In this document: positions 17,549 through 27,341 of the stretch, piece by piece
Position numbering within the stretch: the first letter of the stretch is position 1
How the letters are laid out: each line of letters opens with the position of its first letter
Assembly (NCBI GenBank): GCA_041743425.1
Contig: JBGTMS010000047.1
Span: 39,891-103,890, forward strand
Reading direction: 5' to 3'
From: JTS-RE37 sp041743425
GTDB lineage: Bacteria > Bacteroidota > Bacteroidia > Flavobacteriales > Flavobacteriaceae
DNA: 64,000 nucleotides
Program-made: the position numbers and the translations under genes
Notes under the pieces: model-generated
Told to the model about the DNA's origin: nothing
Database searches by the model: none
What the model saw: the letters and a program-made list of their open reading frames with translations, nothing else

Positions 17549-19303
17549 TCAGGGATCTTTATCTATTGTTAGATTTAATTCCTTCAATTGGGATGCGTCC
17601 AAAACAGCGGGTGCATCGATCATCACATCACGGCCATTGTTATTCTTTGGAAATGCGATAAAATCGCGGATGGTTTCCTGACCTCCAAGAATAGCTACCA
17701 GTCTGTCCAGTCCAAAGGCAATCCCTCCATGGGGCGGGGCACCATACTGAAAGGCATCCATCAGAAACCCAAATTGGGCTTTGGCCTGTTCCTGGGAAAA
17801 GCCAAGGTGCCTGAACATGGTTGCCTGTATGTCTTTGTGGTGTATCCGGATAGATCCTCCCCCAATTTCATTTCCATTTAACACCAGGTCATAGGCATTT
17901 GCTCGAACCGCTTCCGGATCGGTCTCCAGAAGTTCCATCTGGTCCGGTTTTGGCGAAGTGAACGGATGATGCATAGCGTGATAAGTCCCTGACTCCCTGT
18001 CCAGTTCCAGCAACGGGAAATCTACCACCCATAGCGGGGCAAATTCCCCGGGTTTTCTAAGGCCCAGCCGACGCGCCATTTCCATCCGGAGAGCGCTTAA
18101 CTGGGAAGGGACGGAAGTTTTTTGACCAGACAAAATACAAATAAGGTCACCGGCTTTAGCTCCGGTAGCCTCCGCCCATTTTCTTAAATCCTCCTGTTCG
18201 AAAAATTTGTCAACCGAGGACTTAAATGAGCCATCCTCGTTACAACGAACATACACCAGGCCATTGGCACCAATCTGAGGTCTCCGCACCCAATCGGTCA
18301 GGGCATCAATTTCTTTTCTGGTATAGCCGGCCGCACCCGGCACCGCTATACCGGCGATGAATTCAGCACGGTTGAAAATGTCAAATTCCCTGTGCCGGGC
18401 ACAGGCGTTCAATTCCCCAAATACCATTCCGAAACGGATGTCCGGCTTATCACTGCCATAAAGCTTCATGGCCTCATCATACGTAAACCTGGGAAATTTC
18501 CCGGAATCCTTCCCATGAATTACTTTTAATAAATGCCGAATAAGTCCTTCAAACACAGTCAAAATATCTTCTTGTTCAACAAAGGCCATCTCACAATCGA
18601 TCTGGGTAAATTCCGGCTGCCGATCTGACCTGAGGTCCTCATCCCTGAAACATTTTACGATTTGAAAATACTTATCGAGACCCCCCACCATCAATAATTG
18701 CTTAAAGGTTTGTGGAGATTGAGGCAAGGCATAGAACTGACCAGCATTCATGCGGCTTGGTACTACAAAATCGCGGGCGCCCTCCGGCGTGGATTTGATA
18801 AGATAAGGGGTTTCCACTTCAATAAAACCCTGAGCGGAAAGGTAGTTCCTGACCTCCATCGTAACCCGGCTTCTGAAAATAAGGTTTTCCTTTACCGGAT
18901 TGCGCCTGATATCCAGATAACGGTATTTCATGCGCAGGTCTTCGCCACCATCGGTGGCATCTTCGATAGTGAATGGTGGTAACAGGGACGGATTGAGTAA
19001 GTGCAGTCCTGAAACTAGAATTTCAATTTCCCCTGTCGGAAGCTGCGGGTTTTTAGAAGCCCTCTCAATGACTACGCCTGTGACCTGAATCACAAATTCC
19101 CGACCCAGTGCCCTGGCAGAAGTCAGCAGGGCGGCATCGGTTCTGTCAGTGTCAAAAACGAGTTGGGTGATGCCATATCGATCGCGAAGATCAATCCATA
19201 CAACAAATCCTTTATCCCGCGTTTTATGCACCCATCCCGCCAGGGTAACCTGCGTATTTATGTGTAATGCATTTAACTCCCCACAGGTGTGACTCCTGAA
19301 CAT
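17549..19303 (-). CDS. aspS: Aspartyl-tRNA synthetase
   Basis: The 584-residue class II synthetase charges tRNA-Asp. It begins with an OB-fold anticodon-binding domain (VTLAGWVHKTRDKGFVVWID), has the class II motif 2 loop FRDEDLRSDRQPEFTQID, a bacterial GAD insertion domain in the middle, and motif 3 GIAFGLDRLVAILGG near the C-terminus. The length matches bacterial-type AspRS. Whether it is discriminating or also charges tRNA-Asn cannot be settled by eye. Confidence 0.94.
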   Translation of the reverse strand: MFRSHTCGELNALHINTQVTLAGWVHKTRDKGFVVWIDLRDRYGITQLVFDTDRTDAALLTSARALGREFVIQVTGVVIERASKNPQLPTGEIEILVSGLHLLNPSLLPPFTIEDATDGGEDLRMKYRYLDIRRNPVKENLIFRSRVTMEVRNYLSAQGFIEVETPYLIKSTPEGARDFVVPSRMNAGQFYALPQSPQTFKQLLMVGGLDKYFQIVKCFRDEDLRSDRQPEFTQIDCEMAFVEQEDILTVFEGLIRHLLKVIHGKDSGKFPRFTYDEAMKLYGSDKPDIRFGMVFGELNACARHREFDIFNRAEFIAGIAVPGAAGYTRKEIDALTDWVRRPQIGANGLVYVRCNEDGSFKSSVDKFFEQEDLRKWAEATGAKAGDLICILSGQKTSVPSQLSALRMEMARRLGLRKPGEFAPLWVVDFPLLELDRESGTYHAMHHPFTSPKPDQMELLETDPEAVRANAYDLVLNGNEIGGGSIRIHHKDIQATMFRHLGFSQEQAKAQFGFLMDAFQYGAPPHGGIAFGLDRLVAILGGQETIRDFIAFPKNNNGRDVMIDAPAVLDASQLKELNLTIDKDP

Positions 19304-19440
19304 GTCTTATTGCTTTTTAACCGCCGCAAATGTAAGAAGATAAGCTGTTAACCTGAATACATCCCGCCTTTTTTTGGCTTGCCCTTCAGGGAAATTAACC
19401 ATCGTTAGTGCTATGGGTTGGAACATCGGACAGAAGGAAT

Positions 19441-19474
19441 AAAAAAACCCCCGGATCACTCCAGGGGTTTTTTG
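19441..19474 (-). terminator. Rho-independent terminator of the efflux operon
   Basis: AAAAAACCCC pairs with GGGGTTTTTT around a 12-nt centre. On the minus strand the hairpin ends in a run of seven T, nine bases beyond the stop of the RND permease. The symmetrical A and T runs would also let it work in the other direction, but no plus-strand gene approaches it. Confidence 0.85.
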
Positions 19475-19482
19475 CTGTACTT

Positions 19483-22400
19483 TCAGGCCGCCATGTGCAT
19501 GGCTTCATCCTGTTCTTTTGGCTTATTCCGAAATCGTCTCATCCTGATTTTCATCCTGTAAATAATGTTGAAAAGCACCGGTACGATGATCAGCGTAAGG
19601 AAAGTGGCTACTAATAATCCAAAGATAACCGTCCAGGCCAATGGTCCCCAGAAGATCACATTGTCTCCCCCAATATATATTTTCGGATCAAATTCTGAGA
19701 AGAGGGAAAAGAAATCGATGTTCAGACCGATAGCCAAAGGTATCAGTCCCAGAACGGTAGTGATTGCGGTAAGGATAACCGGCCTGAGTCGGGCCTTTCC
19801 ACCACGAATAATCACTTCCGTAACCTCCTCGTTAGATAAAAGATCTTTATCGTCCATATCCATTTTCACCTTCCTTCTATCAATAAGGATCTGCGTATAA
19901 TCAAGTAGTACCACCCCGTTGTTGACGACAATCCCTGCCAGGGAAATGATACCCATCATGGTCATCATGATCACGAAGGACCAGCCCGTCAGCATAAGTC
20001 CGCCAAAAACACCAATAAAACTCAGGAAGATGGCGATCATGATGATCAACGGTTTTGAGATGCCCCCAAACTGGAAGATCAGGATGAGCATTATCAGGCC
20101 CAGACCACCAAAGAATGCGCCTACCAGGAAGTTCATTTGTTTGTTTTGTTCCTCAATCTGACCGGTATAGTCAATATTGATATCCTCCGGAAGAAAGTTA
20201 TAATCCTCCATTTCTTTCTGAATTTCCGTGACGATGGCCGATGCATCAGTAAAGCCTGGTTTCAGACCTGAGTACACCGTCACCACCCTTTTGTTATCCC
20301 TGTGCTTGATGGCACTGAAAGCCGAAGTATTCTTCTGTGTGGCTACTGCTGAAACAGGGATTTCCCTGAGGTTCCCTGAGGCCTGATCCCTGAATATGAT
20401 GTTTTGATTAAAAAGGGCGCTTTTATCATACCTGTTCTGCTCGTTAAATCGAACGTTGATATCATAATCGTCGCCATCTTTCTTATAGACGCCTGCCTTC
20501 TCACCAAAAATCGACCTGCGAAGCTGGCTGCCCACCTGTCCAACGGCAACCCCAAGTTCTCCGGCCTTTTCCCGGTCTACTATCACTTCCATCGAAGGTT
20601 TTCCCTTGTTGACGTCAATTTTAAGTTCTTCAATCCCGGGAATACTTTTGGTATTTATAAAGTTCCTGATATTCTCCGCGGTATTGATCAGTTCATCATA
20701 ATTCGCTCCTTCCAATTCAATGTTAATCGGGTATCCGGCAGGAGGGCCTGCCGCTTCTTTTTCTACAGAAATACCTACTCCCGGATATATGCCCTGCAAT
20801 GCATCCTGGATCCTTTTCCGGAGCTCTTCTGTATCCCGGCCACCCCTGTATTTGTATTCGCGCATGGAGATGGTCACCTTACCCCTATGAGGCATTTCCG
20901 CAGAAGAACCTCCATCAGTGAATGGATTTCCGGCTCCCTCTCCGACCTGCGAAACAGCAGATTGTACCAGATAATTATAGTCACCATTCACGTAATCCTC
21001 GCCATTCGCAACGGCATATACCCTTTTCTCAATGGCTTTGGTCAGTTCATTCGTTTTATCTATAGCGGTGCCCTGCGGATACTCTATATAGACGTAGACT
21101 TCATTTGGAGTATTGTCCGGGAAGAACTCAATCTTGGTCCTTCCACTTCCTACAGACATCCCAAAAAGCATGAAGACACTGATCAGCAGAAAGAAGGTAA
21201 CACCGAAGTAGAAGTATACATTCCTTCCTTTAAGAGCGTGTATCAGCCTTCGCTCGTACCAGTTTTCAAAACGAACCATTGTATTCTTCTGAAACCGGGT
21301 AGCCCATTTTTTGAGAATATATTTATACACCCAGAACATGATCGCTGTGAAAATCATCACGCTTCCCAGTCCGCGCATCGTTCCACCGAAGATCAATATA
21401 AACAGGCCAATTCCGGCCAGGATGACCGTCAGCCGTATCAAGTGCTTCCTCTTCAGTTCCTTATCGCCCACCTCCATAAAACTGGAAACCAGCATGGAGT
21501 TCATAAAGATGGCGACAAAAAGCGAAGAGCCCAGCACCACAGAAAGGGTGATCGGGAAATACTTCATAAATTGCCCGAAGATCCCGGGCCATAAGCCAAG
21601 CGGCACAAAGGCAGCTACAGTGGTGAGGGTGGAGATGATGATGGGATAGGCAATTTCACCAATACCTTTCTTAGCGGCCTCCGTGCGGCTCATCCCTTCA
21701 TCCATCAGCCGGTACACGTTCTCGACCACGACGATCCCGTTATCAACCAACATCCCTAGTCCCATGATCATGGCAAACAGAATCATAGTATTTAATGTAT
21801 AACCCAGCAAGGAAAGGATCATAAATGACATGAACATCGACATGGGAATGGCAAAACCCACAAAAAGTGCGTTTCTGAATCCCAGAAAAAACATGAGCAC
21901 GGTGACTACAAGAATAATTCCGAAAATAATGTTGTTTACAAGATCGTCCACCTGATTGAGTGTCCTGGTTGATGAATCATTGGCAATGGAAATATTCAGG
22001 TCTGCCGGAAAGTAGTTCTCCCTTGTATCTGTGATAATTTTACGAATTTCTTCTGCCGCGGCAATTGCATTCTTTCCCGCCCTTTTCTTAACGTCGAGCA
22101 TGACGACGCTTTCGCCGTACTCTCTTGCAAAGGTGGTTTTATCTTCCTCGTCAAAAGTGACATTGGCGATGTCCTTGAGGTACACGGCATCACCGTTTTC
22201 TTCCTTCACCACAAAATTTTCCAGCTGCGCCGGATTTTGGATTTCGCCAAGGATGCGGATGGTTCTTCTTTGCCCTGCACTTTCAAGATTCCCGGCAGAC
22301 ATGGTCATGTTGCCATTTCCTATCGCATTAATGACATCATTGAAGCTTACTTTGGCGGCCATCATTTTATAAACATCTACAGCAACCTCCACCTCTTTTT

Positions 22401-22986
22401 CCTGGGCCCCGCGGATGTCGGCTTGTTTGACTTCCGCCAGGTTTTCTATTTCATCCTGTAGGTATTCCGCATACTCCTTTAATTTTTCTACCGGGTAGTC
22501 GCCGGTAAAATTGATATTCATGATGGGATACTGTTCCGAGAGGTTGAGATCAAAGACATTGGGTTCTACCTTGGCACCGTTAAAGGTAGGCCAGTCTTCA
22601 CTGGCCTTCTCCGCATCTACCTCATCCTTTACTTTCTGCTTGGCAGACTCCACACTTAGTTCCTCATCAAATTCTACTGTAATGATTGCATAGTCTTCCT
22701 GAGAGGTCGAAGTAATTTCCACGACGTTGCTCACATTCTTCAGGCGATCCTCCAAGGGATCTGTAATCAGACGTTCGATATCTTCAGCTGTGTTGCCGGG
22801 ATAAGGAGTACTTACATAGATCTTAGTTTCCACGATTTCCGGAAAATCCTCCCTCGGCAATGCAAAATAGGAAGATAACCCGATGACAAAAAACAGACCA
22901 ATCATCACATAGATGACAGAGGCATTATCAATAGCCCATGAGGATAATCCAAATTCCTTATCGGCGTTTTTCTTCTGCTTACTCAT
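19483..22986 (-). CDS. RND efflux permease (AcrB/HAE-1-like)
   Basis: The 1167-residue inner-membrane pump has the RND layout: an N-terminal helix (SVIYVMIGLFFVIGLSSYFALP), a first periplasmic domain with EDIERLITDPLEDRL, a block of helices with GLGMLVDNGIVVVENV (the proton-relay Asp region), a second periplasmic domain, and a final helix block with GIISLAGIVVNNGVVLLDY. Drug/proton antiport in a tripartite complex is known for the family. It is longer than AcrB by about 120 residues, mainly an extra linker with three hydrophobic stretches in the middle. It lies 3 bp after the adaptor gene and ends the operon. Confidence 0.92.
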   Translation of the reverse strand: MSKQKKNADKEFGLSSWAIDNASVIYVMIGLFFVIGLSSYFALPREDFPEIVETKIYVSTPYPGNTAEDIERLITDPLEDRLKNVSNVVEITSTSQEDYAIITVEFDEELSVESAKQKVKDEVDAEKASEDWPTFNGAKVEPNVFDLNLSEQYPIMNINFTGDYPVEKLKEYAEYLQDEIENLAEVKQADIRGAQEKEVEVAVDVYKMMAAKVSFNDVINAIGNGNMTMSAGNLESAGQRRTIRILGEIQNPAQLENFVVKEENGDAVYLKDIANVTFDEEDKTTFAREYGESVVMLDVKKRAGKNAIAAAEEIRKIITDTRENYFPADLNISIANDSSTRTLNQVDDLVNNIIFGIILVVTVLMFFLGFRNALFVGFAIPMSMFMSFMILSLLGYTLNTMILFAMIMGLGMLVDNGIVVVENVYRLMDEGMSRTEAAKKGIGEIAYPIIISTLTTVAAFVPLGLWPGIFGQFMKYFPITLSVVLGSSLFVAIFMNSMLVSSFMEVGDKELKRKHLIRLTVILAGIGLFILIFGGTMRGLGSVMIFTAIMFWVYKYILKKWATRFQKNTMVRFENWYERRLIHALKGRNVYFYFGVTFFLLISVFMLFGMSVGSGRTKIEFFPDNTPNEVYVYIEYPQGTAIDKTNELTKAIEKRVYAVANGEDYVNGDYNYLVQSAVSQVGEGAGNPFTDGGSSAEMPHRGKVTISMREYKYRGGRDTEELRKRIQDALQGIYPGVGISVEKEAAGPPAGYPINIELEGANYDELINTAENIRNFINTKSIPGIEELKIDVNKGKPSMEVIVDREKAGELGVAVGQVGSQLRRSIFGEKAGVYKKDGDDYDINVRFNEQNRYDKSALFNQNIIFRDQASGNLREIPVSAVATQKNTSAFSAIKHRDNKRVVTVYSGLKPGFTDASAIVTEIQKEMEDYNFLPEDINIDYTGQIEEQNKQMNFLVGAFFGGLGLIMLILIFQFGGISKPLIIMIAIFLSFIGVFGGLMLTGWSFVIMMTMMGIISLAGIVVNNGVVLLDYTQILIDRRKVKMDMDDKDLLSNEEVTEVIIRGGKARLRPVILTAITTVLGLIPLAIGLNIDFFSLFSEFDPKIYIGGDNVIFWGPLAWTVIFGLLVATFLTLIIVPVLFNIIYRMKIRMRRFRNKPKEQDEAMHMAA

Positions 22987-22989
22987 GTG

Positions 22990-24165
22990 TTATTGCTTTA
23001 AGATTTCAACTTTCTGACCATCCTTGACACTTCGGGCACCTTCCTGTATGATCTGATCGCCGTCTGTAATACCTCCCAGGACTTCGATGAGATTGCCCTG
23101 TGTCTGTCCAGTGATTATAATGCTTCTGTGCGCAACTGCCTTATTGTCCTGCTCAATTGAATTAACCGTATAGATATATTGTTCACCATCAGAATTTTCA
23201 GAAATGATGCTTTGTGGAATGAGGATGGCCTTAGTATTGGTATAATCATTGATTTTGACCTTGGCGGTAAGGTTGGGTTTAATATTGGTATTTTTATTAT
23301 CCACAGGGATCTCTGCACTGAAGGAGCGATTATTTGGATTGATGAAATTGCCCGTGTTCCGCACTTTGGTGTCAATAGTATCATTTAGGATCGGGAAAAA
23401 GATCTGCGCCTTTTTCCCGGCGGTGACACCTCCCAGATATCTTTCCGGCACTTCAACCTCTATATACATTTCTGACAGGTTGACAATCCGGAACACTTCG
23501 CTTCCCGGACCTGGTGAAACTACAGTTCCCTGGTCCCTGATAACATCGTCAATGATCCCGGCAAAGGGTGCCCGGATGGTGGATTTTCCCAATTGACTCT
23601 GAGATTGATCAACGGCATTCTGTGTGGCTTCATAATTTGTTTTTGCCTGTAAGTATTGTATTTCAGACCCGATTTTCTGTTCCCAAAGCCTCTTTTGACG
23701 CTCATAGGTGGTTCTGGCCAGGGCGGCCTGTGTTTTTAGTTGTTCAAGCTGGCTGCCCATCCCGCCATCGTCTATGGCTGCAAGTATCTGACCCTTTTTT
23801 ACAGCCTGACCCTCCTTTACATATACCCTGAGCAGGGTCCCTGCCATCTCCGGGTAAATAAGCACATTCTGTTTGGTTTTTACGTCTCCCTGAAGTTCCA
23901 GGTAGTGGTCGAATTCTTCCGATTTGGCCAGTAATGTAGTGACCAGGGGAAGATTTTCATCCGAATCCTTGGTGGCAATGACAGAGTCGAGCATTTTCAA
24001 ATCATCATCAAGGGCTTTTTGCTGTGCGGAAATTTCACCGCGCCTGGTACGTAGCGCCGACAGGTCGCCCTGAGAAATGACATCCTCCAGGGATGATTTT
24101 TTTTCTTCTCCACAGGATACCAACAGGAGAGCCGTTATCAGTAATATTATTCCGTTTTTCATCAC
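22990..24165 (-). CDS. RND efflux periplasmic adaptor lipoprotein
   Basis: The 391-residue membrane-fusion protein has a lipobox (LLLVSC, Cys at about 18), then a coiled-coil start (SALRTRRGEISAQQKALDDDL), the barrel-sandwich/lipoyl halves (VLIYPEMAGTLLRVYVKEGQ and IRAPFAGIIDDVI), and beta-barrel and membrane-proximal domains. It links the RND pump to the TolC channel. The gene sits between tolC and the RND gene with gaps of 17 and 3 bp, so all are one transcript. Confidence 0.92.
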   Translation of the reverse strand: MMKNGIILLITALLLVSCGEEKKSSLEDVISQGDLSALRTRRGEISAQQKALDDDLKMLDSVIATKDSDENLPLVTTLLAKSEEFDHYLELQGDVKTKQNVLIYPEMAGTLLRVYVKEGQAVKKGQILAAIDDGGMGSQLEQLKTQAALARTTYERQKRLWEQKIGSEIQYLQAKTNYEATQNAVDQSQSQLGKSTIRAPFAGIIDDVIRDQGTVVSPGPGSEVFRIVNLSEMYIEVEVPERYLGGVTAGKKAQIFFPILNDTIDTKVRNTGNFINPNNRSFSAEIPVDNKNTNIKPNLTAKVKINDYTNTKAILIPQSIISENSDGEQYIYTVNSIEQDNKAVAHRSIIITGQTQGNLIEVLGGITDGDQIIQEGARSVKDGQKVEILKQ

Positions 24166-24182
24166 GCGAAATTTATAGGTTG

Positions 24183-25523
24183 TTATTCTTCGTTATTAAG
24201 GATTGTTACCAGCGTTGTTTTGGTGTTGATGACATCGACCATCGACTGAAGATATTCCTGCTGGGCTGTATATAATTGCGTTTGAGCCTGCCTTAAGTCA
24301 AAACTGCTGGCAATTCCCTCTTCATACTTTACCTGATTCTTCTGCTCAATCCGTTCTGCAAGGCCTAGATTTTCCTTGCTCGTCTGGTATTGCTCTATAG
24401 AATGAATATACTCACTTTTGGATTGTGCCAGCTCAAGGCGGATACGCTCCTCTGTTTCGGTGAGCTGTGTCTTGGCCTTTTCCAGTGCGATACGTGCCCT
24501 CTGGGTACTTGCAGAACGCTTCAGAGAACTAAAAATAGGGATGCTGAGATCGAAACCCAAAACTGAGGAGTCAAACCACGTCGGATCTCCACTAAAGAAA
24601 TCAAAGCTGTCACTGAAGGCAGAGCTTCCATAGTTCACAAAGGCATTCAGGGTGGGTAAGGCACGGCTTTTTGCGAGCTTGAGTTCAAAGTAACGTTGTT
24701 CATTCAGATTATAGGCAAGCTTATAATCAACATTCTCCTCCATTACCAGAGTGGTCTCTAATAATTCAGGGTCAATTTGCTGTAAGGTCAGATCATCCAG
24801 ATCTTCAGATAATACGGTAGGATTTTCAACAGGCAACCCCATCATGAGATTGAGCATCTGAAGGGTGATATCCTTAAGTCTGATCGTATTCTTTAACTGG
24901 TTGTCCACAGAGGAAAGTGTGATCTGAAGTTGTTCTACACTTTCTTCATCCCCCAGTCCGTTCTCATAGATTTTGTTTGTCTCAAAAAGGTTATTCTCGA
25001 GGGTGGCCTTGTTCTTTTCCAGAATGTCAACACTTTCATAGGCCAGCAATACATTCCCATAGGCCTCAACCACGGATTTGGTTACTTCCTGTTCTGTTTT
25101 CTCTTTGTTATTCTGGCTGTAGCTTAAAAAAGCCTTTGTCGCCTGAACACCTACAATATAGGAACCATCAAACAATTGCTGGCGGAGTGTAGCCACTGCA
25201 GTAGCCTGCTGAGGCTGACCAAATACAATCGGTTGGAAGGTGCCGGGCTCGCCTCCGAAAAACTCAGCCGGGATCAGGGAAACAGGTTGTTTCAATTGAT
25301 TCTGATAGCTGATATCACCGGTGATCTGTGGAAGCCCGTCGGCGATGGTCTCCCATTTTTGTTTCTGAGCATCCAGGATATCCCTGTCAGCATTGATGGC
25401 GCTATAGTTGTTTTCCAGTGCAAAATTAATAGCTTCCTGCAGGGTATATCCGGGTTGTCCTTCCTGAGAAAACAGGAAAAAACCAGAAAGCAGCGTAATA
25501 AGGTGCAACCAGTTATGTTTCAT
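24183..25523 (-). CDS. TolC-family outer-membrane efflux protein
   Basis: The 446-residue protein has a signal peptide and two OEP repeats of long helices with interspersed strands (YTLQEAINFALENNYSAINA at the start of the mature form, and KVKYEEGIASSFDL-type motifs in the second repeat, here NQVKYEEGIASSFDLRQ). It forms the outer-membrane exit channel of the tripartite pump. Its ATG overlaps the tetR stop by one base, giving translational coupling. Confidence 0.9.
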   Translation of the reverse strand: MKHNWLHLITLLSGFFLFSQEGQPGYTLQEAINFALENNYSAINADRDILDAQKQKWETIADGLPQITGDISYQNQLKQPVSLIPAEFFGGEPGTFQPIVFGQPQQATAVATLRQQLFDGSYIVGVQATKAFLSYSQNNKEKTEQEVTKSVVEAYGNVLLAYESVDILEKNKATLENNLFETNKIYENGLGDEESVEQLQITLSSVDNQLKNTIRLKDITLQMLNLMMGLPVENPTVLSEDLDDLTLQQIDPELLETTLVMEENVDYKLAYNLNEQRYFELKLAKSRALPTLNAFVNYGSSAFSDSFDFFSGDPTWFDSSVLGFDLSIPIFSSLKRSASTQRARIALEKAKTQLTETEERIRLELAQSKSEYIHSIEQYQTSKENLGLAERIEQKNQVKYEEGIASSFDLRQAQTQLYTAQQEYLQSMVDVINTKTTLVTILNNEE

Positions 25524-26128
25524 TATTCGTGGTTTGAGTTGATGATTTCATTCAGTATGCTCCTTCCCATTGGCGTGACAATACCTCTCAGGTGATATTC
25601 AAGATAATCGTCCATCAGACGGGTCGGAGGAAACATTTGTGGGGGAAATAATTTAATATCCTTGATACTTGTCACTCCATAAAAATAAATCCTTGAAACA
25701 AAATCGATATGGAGGTTTTTTCTGTATATACCCTGATCCACTCCCCGACGGATGTTATCCACAATGCAATCCTTCATTACTTCATATTGCTTGCTACGCA
25801 AGGCCTGATGGATTTGGGGGTAATATTTCTGCAACTGATACTGGGGGGATGACTTCTCATCCTTAAGCTGCATCATGAGGAATTTCTTTATCTCGTATAA
25901 TTCTTCGATCGGATTTTTCCCCAAACTGCAGATAGAGTCGATTCCATCTGAAATGACCGAGAAAAGATGAAGGGTACTTTCCTGTACGAGTCGGGTCTTA
26001 TTCTCATAATGTGCGTAAATGGTCTTTTTTGAAATTCCCATTTCATTGGCAATATCATCCATTGTAACGCTCTTGAACCCGAGGTTAAGGAACATTTCTG
26101 TGGCTTTATTTAGTATCTTTTCTTTCAT
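25523..26128 (-). CDS. TetR/AcrR-family repressor of the efflux operon
   Basis: I choose the ATG at 26128, because the protein then begins MKEKILNKATEMFLNLGFKS, a normal TetR start, with 201 residues. The helix-turn-helix is SVTMDDIANEMGISKKTIYAHYENK. The C-terminal ligand-binding region is all-helical and family-specific. It is the first gene of the efflux operon and lies just downstream of an inverted repeat that is probably its own operator, so autoregulation and drug- or metabolite-induced release are likely. The inducer is unknown. Confidence 0.88.
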   Translation of the reverse strand: MKEKILNKATEMFLNLGFKSVTMDDIANEMGISKKTIYAHYENKTRLVQESTLHLFSVISDGIDSICSLGKNPIEELYEIKKFLMMQLKDEKSSPQYQLQKYYPQIHQALRSKQYEVMKDCIVDNIRRGVDQGIYRKNLHIDFVSRIYFYGVTSIKDIKLFPPQMFPPTRLMDDYLEYHLRGIVTPMGRSILNEIINSNHE

Positions 26129-26150
26129 AAAAGGGCACAAATATAAAACA

Positions 26151-26178
26151 GGAAACTTTAAAAACATAAAAAGTTTCC
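26151..26178 (-). promoter_or_regulatory. Probable TetR operator
   Basis: A perfect 9-bp inverted repeat GGAAACTTT / AAAGTTTCC with a 10-bp centre lies 22 bp upstream of the tetR start codon, in the gap shared with the divergent polyprenyl synthase gene. The length and symmetry suit a TetR dimer. It would control the efflux operon and might also touch the divergent promoter. Confidence 0.65.
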
Positions 26179-26291
26179 AAAGTTTTACGATTTCTTAACA
26201 TTATATTGATTCGCGGATAATTTCGACCTGCTGATAGCTGACATAATACAGGCAATAGTCCTTTTTAATGTATTTTTGAAAAAAGTATTCT

Positions 26292-27266
26292 ATGCAGCGA
26301 ACAGATGTTTACAGAGACAACTTCAATCATTTTTTGGAGAGCCGTATTCATCTTAAAGAACCGCGCAACTTATATGAACCCATGTGTTATCTCCTTGACC
26401 TTGGAGGTAAGAGGCTAAGACCGGTAATGACCCTTATGTCTGCCGACCTCTTTGGCGACGGGTATGAAATGGCGCTGGAGGCTGCTCTGGCCATTGAATT
26501 GTTTCATAATTTTTCTCTTGTCCACGATGACATTATGGACGGGGCACCACTCAGAAGAGGTAAGACCACTGTTCATCTGAAATGGGATGTCAATACGGCC
26601 ATTCTTTCCGGGGATGCCATGCTCATTAGGTCTTACCAGCTTTTCGAAACCTACCCACCGCCGCTGTTTCAAAGTCTGCTGGAACGCTTCAGTGCTACAG
26701 CGCTCAAAGTATGCGAAGGCCAGCAGATGGACATGGATTTCGAGACCAGCCCGCAGGTCACGCTTGACAGTTATATGGAAATGATATCGGGGAAAACAGC
26801 GGTTCTTTTAGGAACAGCGATGGAGATAGGTGCAATGATCGCTTCTGCACCTGAAGAGGATCAACGCCTCTTGTATGAATTCGGCAGACAACTCGGGATA
26901 GCTTTTCAATTACAGGACGATTATCTGGATACTTTTGGAGATCCGGCCACCTTTGGAAAAAAGCCAGGGGGCGACATTGTTGCCAATAAGAAAACGTTCC
27001 TGTATCTGAAAACGCTCGAACTGGCTTCTGAGGAAGAATCAAAAGAATTATCCCGGCTGTATCACACGCAAACTGCAGATGCTGCCCTCAAAATACAGAA
27101 GGTCAGCGGAATCTACTCCAAGACAGGAGCCGCAGCCGCAACCCTGGAGGAAATTCGCAAATTCACTACCGCCGCTTTCCGGCAATTAGATACCATGTCC
27201 TTATCCGAATCCCGTAAATCTGCGTTGAAGGAATTTGGAACGGGGCTGATCTCGCGAGAAGTATAA
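26292..27266 (+). CDS. Polyprenyl (isoprenyl) diphosphate synthase
   Basis: The 324-residue enzyme elongates allylic diphosphates with isopentenyl diphosphate. Both aspartate-rich motifs are present: D79-D-I-M-D83 (short-spaced FARM) and DDYLD near residue 210 (SARM). GGKRLRP near residue 38 binds substrate. The size and motifs fit trans-prenyltransferases making C15-C20 or longer products for quinones or carotenoids; chain length cannot be fixed by eye. It is the nearest isoprenoid gene to crtY and is transcribed divergently from tetR. Confidence 0.88.
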   Translation: MQRTDVYRDNFNHFLESRIHLKEPRNLYEPMCYLLDLGGKRLRPVMTLMSADLFGDGYEMALEAALAIELFHNFSLVHDDIMDGAPLRRGKTTVHLKWDVNTAILSGDAMLIRSYQLFETYPPPLFQSLLERFSATALKVCEGQQMDMDFETSPQVTLDSYMEMISGKTAVLLGTAMEIGAMIASAPEEDQRLLYEFGRQLGIAFQLQDDYLDTFGDPATFGKKPGGDIVANKKTFLYLKTLELASEEESKELSRLYHTQTADAALKIQKVSGIYSKTGAAAATLEEIRKFTTAAFRQLDTMSLSESRKSALKEFGTGLISREV

Positions 27267-27341
27267 TAGCGCATATCTCCATTTGGATCCTACTGAAGAT
27301 ATGTGGAAAGCCAAATCAGACCATCGGTCGTTGGTTAAATT

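Noticed and set aside
20404..21594. A 396-codon open frame on the plus strand
   Set aside because: It lies wholly antisense to the RND permease, has no recognisable domain, and its composition follows from the permease codon pattern.
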